NCBI GenBank assembly: GCA_024195585.1 | Contig: SWBL01000544.1 | Coordinates: forward strand, 1-22,230 | DNA: 22,230 bases | DNA from: Aureobasidium sp. EXF-3400 | Lineage: Eukaryota > Ascomycota > Dothideomycetes > Dothideales > Saccotheciaceae | Direction: 5' to 3' | Shown: positions 19,083 through 22,230 of the stretch, in pieces | Layout: each line of letters begins with the position of its first letter | How positions within the stretch are numbered: the first letter of the stretch is position 1 | Made by a program: the position numbers and the translations under genes | The notes under the pieces: generated by a model | Told to the model about the DNA's origin: nothing | The model's database searches: none | The model's input: only the letters and a program-made list of their open reading frames with translations

Positions 19083-21212
19083 ATGGCTCAAGCATCCGTC
19101 GAGTCTGTGGTCCTGGAGACCACAGCTGCCGAATCGTCAGCCTCCGTTTCCCCGGCTGTACCCATCCAGATACAAAAAGTTAAGGGCAGAAAGAGAATTT
19201 TACAAAGTCTACAACGCATGTCTTCTTCTTCGTCCTTAGCGAAGCTTAGTAGGACACCTTCTTCGAGTTACCGAACGGGAGGAAGAGGCTCGGTTTCCTG
19301 CATATCGCTCTCTTCCGGATCTGCTTCGTATGGATCGTATGGTAACTCCTTGGCCTCGGAGCTCTCTGTCGGATACTCGACAGCTCCAACTTCAGCTGTT
19401 ACGACTCCAGGAATTCTTCCGTTTCCTTCTTTTGACGACAAGACAGCACGCTCTCGTCACCTCGGCTCCGTACCAATCCCCGATTTCAGAACCACAACGA
19501 GAATCGCCGAAGAGGAGGACTACTTTTCCATACCCGTGCAGAAGTCTATTGAGAAGCCCAAGTCTTCTTTCAACTTCTGGAAAGACCTGCCATCTGAGTT
19601 GGCTATGGACATACTCTCATACCTTGAACCTCGAGAAATCGTTAGATCATCAGCTGTTTCAAAACAGTGGCACAGCAGATGTTTCGATGGACAGCTCTGG
19701 TCTATCCTCGACACTTCTGACTTTTATCGTGATATCCCTGCCAAAGCGCTGATCAACATTGTCACCTCTGCTGGTCCGTTCGTTCGCGATCTCAATCTCA
19801 GGGGTTGTGTCCAACTTAGGGAGCAGTGGCATGCGAAAGGATTGTCTGGAGCTTGTAGTAACCTCGAGAACTTCTCTCTGGAAGGTTGCCGCATCGAAAA
19901 GACAGCCATTCATTGCTTCCTGTTGCAGAACCCGAGGCTTGTCTACATCAACCTTTCAGGCCTTGCTGGTGCAACGAATTCGGCTATGAAACTCATCGCC
20001 GAAAACTGCCCCAAGCTTGAGCATCTCAACGTCTCTTGGTGCAATAATGTTGACACCAGGGGTTTGAGAAAAGTAGTCGAAGCCTGCCCTGGACTACGCG
20101 ATCTTCGTGCTGGTGAAGTGGCTGGCTGGGACGACGTCGAATTCATGCGAATGCTTTTCGAACGCAATTCACTCGAGCGACTCATTCTGATGAACTGCGA
20201 TTCGTTGAACGACGAATCGTTGGCAGTGTTGATGGAGGGACAAGATAGCGAGATGGATTATATCACCGGCAGACGCATTGCCCCGGCTCGGAAACTTAAG
20301 CACCTCGATCTTACTCGATGCCGTGGTATCAGTCACAGAGGTCTTGAGAAGTGTATCGACAGACTCCCAGAGATGGAAGGCTTGCAGCTTAATAAGTGCC
20401 ATGGCATTACTGACGATGTCCTCGCGTCCATGCTGAACGGCATGCCCAAACTTACACATCTTGACCTTGAGGAGCTTGTCGAATTGTCCAACACAGTGCT
20501 GCAGTCACTTGCCACTGCTCCCTGCGCCAAGATTCTACGACACATGTCAGTCTCGTACTGCGAGAACCTGGGCGACGTAGGTATGCTGCCCATACTCAAA
20601 AACTGCACCAACCTAGAGAGTCTCGACATGGACAACACACGCGTATCAGATCTATCTCTCGCCGAAGCAGCAGCCATGGTGCGCGCCCGTGCAACCCGCA
20701 CCACCCAACCTAAACAACAACCTTCAGTCGGCCTTCGCCTCGCAGCCTACGACTGCCAAAACGTAACCTGGACCGGTATCCGCGAAGTCCTCTCCCGCAA
20801 CGCCGAAGTCATCCGCAAACCCATCAAACCTGCCTCTTTATCAGACTCAGATGCTTCATCAGAAACACCCTCAGCACCTCCCCAAGCCATCCGCACCTAC
20901 CCCACTGAAATCATCCAACTCAAGTGCTTCTACAACTATCAGCCTACGGTGGAAGAGCACACCAAACGCGTGTTGCGTGCTGACTTTTCAGCTGCCAATC
21001 GTTTGGAGCGCAAATGGGCTGTGTTCATGATTGCGCAGGAAGAAGCAGGTGCCAGTGGAGCTGGAGCCCGAAGGCGACGTCGTCGTGCCAGAGAAGCTCA
21101 AATGATGCATGCGGATGAAGAGGATGCTGGTGCTGTGAATGGTGGAGGCAATGCAGGTGTTGGTGGAGGTCGCAGACGTAGGGCTAGAAGTGGTGGGTGT
21201 GTTGTCATGTGA
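19083..21212 (+). CDS. F-box/leucine-rich-repeat protein with C-terminal CaaX box
   Basis: Single exon of 709 aa starting at an ATG in a strong context (ATCATGGC). The N-terminal 160 residues are Ser/Thr-rich and disordered. The F-box is at about 165-211 (WKDLPSELAMDILSYLEPRE), the Skp1-binding part of SCF ubiquitin ligases. Cysteine-containing leucine-rich repeats at about 218-545 (LNLRGC, LNVSWC, LDLTRC, LQLNKC) would hold substrate. The tail has ARRRRRRARE, a Gly-rich stretch, RRRRARSGG and finally CVVM (Cys706). Known: a CaaX box ending in Met favours farnesylation, and mammalian FBXL2/FBXL20 end in CVIL-type boxes that place them on membranes. Inferred: a membrane-anchored SCF substrate receptor. 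It differs from Grr1-type proteins, which lack a CaaX. The orthologue name is not assigned. Confidence 0.92.
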   Translation: MAQASVESVVLETTAAESSASVSPAVPIQIQKVKGRKRILQSLQRMSSSSSLAKLSRTPSSSYRTGGRGSVSCISLSSGSASYGSYGNSLASELSVGYSTAPTSAVTTPGILPFPSFDDKTARSRHLGSVPIPDFRTTTRIAEEEDYFSIPVQKSIEKPKSSFNFWKDLPSELAMDILSYLEPREIVRSSAVSKQWHSRCFDGQLWSILDTSDFYRDIPAKALINIVTSAGPFVRDLNLRGCVQLREQWHAKGLSGACSNLENFSLEGCRIEKTAIHCFLLQNPRLVYINLSGLAGATNSAMKLIAENCPKLEHLNVSWCNNVDTRGLRKVVEACPGLRDLRAGEVAGWDDVEFMRMLFERNSLERLILMNCDSLNDESLAVLMEGQDSEMDYITGRRIAPARKLKHLDLTRCRGISHRGLEKCIDRLPEMEGLQLNKCHGITDDVLASMLNGMPKLTHLDLEELVELSNTVLQSLATAPCAKILRHMSVSYCENLGDVGMLPILKNCTNLESLDMDNTRVSDLSLAEAAAMVRARATRTTQPKQQPSVGLRLAAYDCQNVTWTGIREVLSRNAEVIRKPIKPASLSDSDASSETPSAPPQAIRTYPTEIIQLKCFYNYQPTVEEHTKRVLRADFSAANRLERKWAVFMIAQEEAGASGAGARRRRRRAREAQMMHADEEDAGAVNGGGNAGVGGGRRRRARSGGCVVM

Positions 21213-22132
21213 AGTAGACCTCGTCAGTCATACTTTGCTGATTGTGTTTTATCTTTCTCATTTGAGCGATATCATTTTGGGTTAGGTTGGGATCGACACC
21301 TGGATATGGTATTCTGCTGCGATTCTGTTATGGTCGTATTTGCATTTTAGCAGACATTATGCATTCAATTTGTTGTCTCTCTTCTCTGGCATAGAGTTCT
21401 TAGACTTTGTGATACACGTACAACAACGAGTTCCTCGCAGTCTTTGCAATTTCTTGTCGTTAGCTCGAAACTTCAGAATTTGGAAAACGGGTGGTGGAAA
21501 CATGAATCACATGGCACGAACCTCCTACTTTCTGTATTCAGACCATGTAGTCGTACCCACTGCTTCATCTAATGACCTTCTCTCTTGTCTAAGAGCACCA
21601 AGTAGTTCGGTTTCCCCAGAAGTACAGCGTTGTACTTTCCAATCTTGGATCTCAAGTCAGAGGCCAGGGCTGCATAAGACAGGGTTGTGCCCCTAACATC
21701 CAATTTCAACTATAAAACGACGACATAGCAGCGTGTGCTCGATTAGATGCTTTTAAACCGAGGTAGGAGGTCCAAATAAAGTGTTATAGTGGGTTCTAAA
21801 GATTTAAGTTGCTTTGAGCGATGTTGCGCGGCTGTAATATGGTTCTTGCGGTTTGGTTGATGTTCAGAATTGTTGTGTCCATCAGGGACCAGGCAAAGCA
21901 GTCGAAGAGTGATGGTCCGATTATGAAGGTCATCTCCAGCAGGAAGAAGTCGTTGCAGAGATAGAGCGATGAGAAGGGACGTGGACAAAGTATGCGATAC
22001 CCGAATTGAGTGATAGCTCCGATGTACGTCCACTGCAAAGCAGCATCTTACGCGACAAGCAGCGAGATATCCTCCCTCTCGGATAGAGTGCTGTTTGAAG
22101 AGAATATATCGTGATAGAATAATCCTCCTAAT
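21213..22132. other. Intergenic: F-box gene 3' flank and 5S upstream region
   Basis: 0.92 kb without an intact gene. The first 130 bp is T-rich and fits a 3' UTR. On the minus strand, 21796-22038 stays open and encodes a hydrophobic peptide with faint RTA1-like spacing (see findings); it has no complete gene structure around it. A TATA-like site precedes the 5S gene. Confidence 0.55.
22103..22109 (+). promoter_or_regulatory. TATA-like element upstream of 5S rRNA gene
   Basis: AATATAT lies 24-30 nt upstream of the inferred 5S start at 22133. Dispersed 5S genes of Neurospora and fission yeast need a TATA-like box near -29, so position and sequence agree. Confidence 0.55.
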
Positions 22133-22230
22133 ACATACGGCCACAGTCAGCTGAAAACTGGGCATCCCGTCCGCTCTGCCATACATAAGCAGTTGAACGG
22201 CAGATTAGTACTACGGTGGGTGACCACGTG
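22133..22230 (+). rRNA. 5S ribosomal RNA, 5' portion (truncated by window end)
   Basis: The first 98 nt of a 5S gene, beginning ACATACGG, on the same strand as the copy at position 1. The ACATAC start would pair with GTATGT at the 3' end to form helix I. Adding 73-93 from the other copy gives 119 nt, the usual fungal 5S length. The 72 overlapping bases are identical between the two copies. 5S genes in Pezizomycotina are typically scattered singly among protein genes, as here. Confidence 0.95.

Noticed and set aside
21743..22186. 147-aa frame on the - strand
   Set aside because: It runs through the 5S rRNA gene and its promoter, so it cannot be an intact protein gene.
1..22230. Starship-type giant mobile element inserted in 5S
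   Set aside because: Some Starships target 5S genes, but no DUF3435 tyrosine recombinase or typical cargo is present, and the genes are conserved housekeeping types.
1..22230. Mitochondrial genome or plasmid, suggested by the terminal overlap
   Set aside because: Nuclear spliceosomal introns, the standard code, nuclear gene functions and Pol III 5S genes argue for chromosomal DNA.

Overview
This is ordinary-looking nuclear chromosomal DNA from a filamentous ascomycete (Pezizomycotina; Dothideomycetes is my guess, not a demonstrated fact). The reasons are short spliceosomal introns of about 47-75 nt with GTRNGT-like donors and CTRAC-like branch sites, roughly balanced GC, long single-exon or few-exon genes with low-complexity linkers, and a dispersed (non-tandem) 5S rRNA gene at each end. 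No mobile element, CRISPR array, prophage or tRNA was recognised.

Layout. 1-93: the 3' part of a 5S rRNA gene. 264-1880 (-): an acidic, FGDF-motif, aftiphilin-like trafficking protein, divergent from 2152-4612 (+), a five-exon TBC1D5-like Rab GTPase-activating protein. Convergent to this is 4787-5851 (-), a DUF1295 multi-pass membrane protein. It shares a 271-bp divergent promoter with 6123-8425 (+), DNA topoisomerase III in five exons with an internal RGG tract. After about 0.9 kb of non-coding DNA comes 9324-12849 (+), a PAS-domain protein kinase whose first exon is uncertain. Next is about 1 kb of non-coding DNA rich in inverted repeats, then 13890-16729 (+), a Zn2Cys6 transcription factor, and 17295-17992 (+), a small DUF1772 (anthrone-oxygenase-like) membrane protein whose upstream region carries two strong palindromes. 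19083-21212 (+) is an F-box/LRR protein ending in a CaaX prenylation box. A 0.9-kb gene-poor tail leads to the 5' part of a second 5S rRNA gene at 22133-22230.

How the genes relate. They are mostly independent housekeeping or regulatory genes. The clearest functional pairing is the divergent aftiphilin-like/TBC1D5-like pair, both predicted to act in endosome/TGN membrane traffic. The Zn2Cys6 regulator and the DUF1772 gene lie next to each other on one strand and could be regulator and target, but no biosynthetic cluster surrounds them.

The most unusual observations are the following. The first and last 72 bases of the window are identical and together would rebuild one 119-nt 5S gene, which suggests a 5S-bounded assembly unit or, less likely, a circle. 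The F-box protein carries a farnesyl-type CaaX box behind a polybasic tail. The RGG tract lies inside the Top3 catalytic body rather than at its end. Several palindromes lie upstream of the transcription factor and the DUF1772 gene. I found no convincing evidence for a wholly new biological system.
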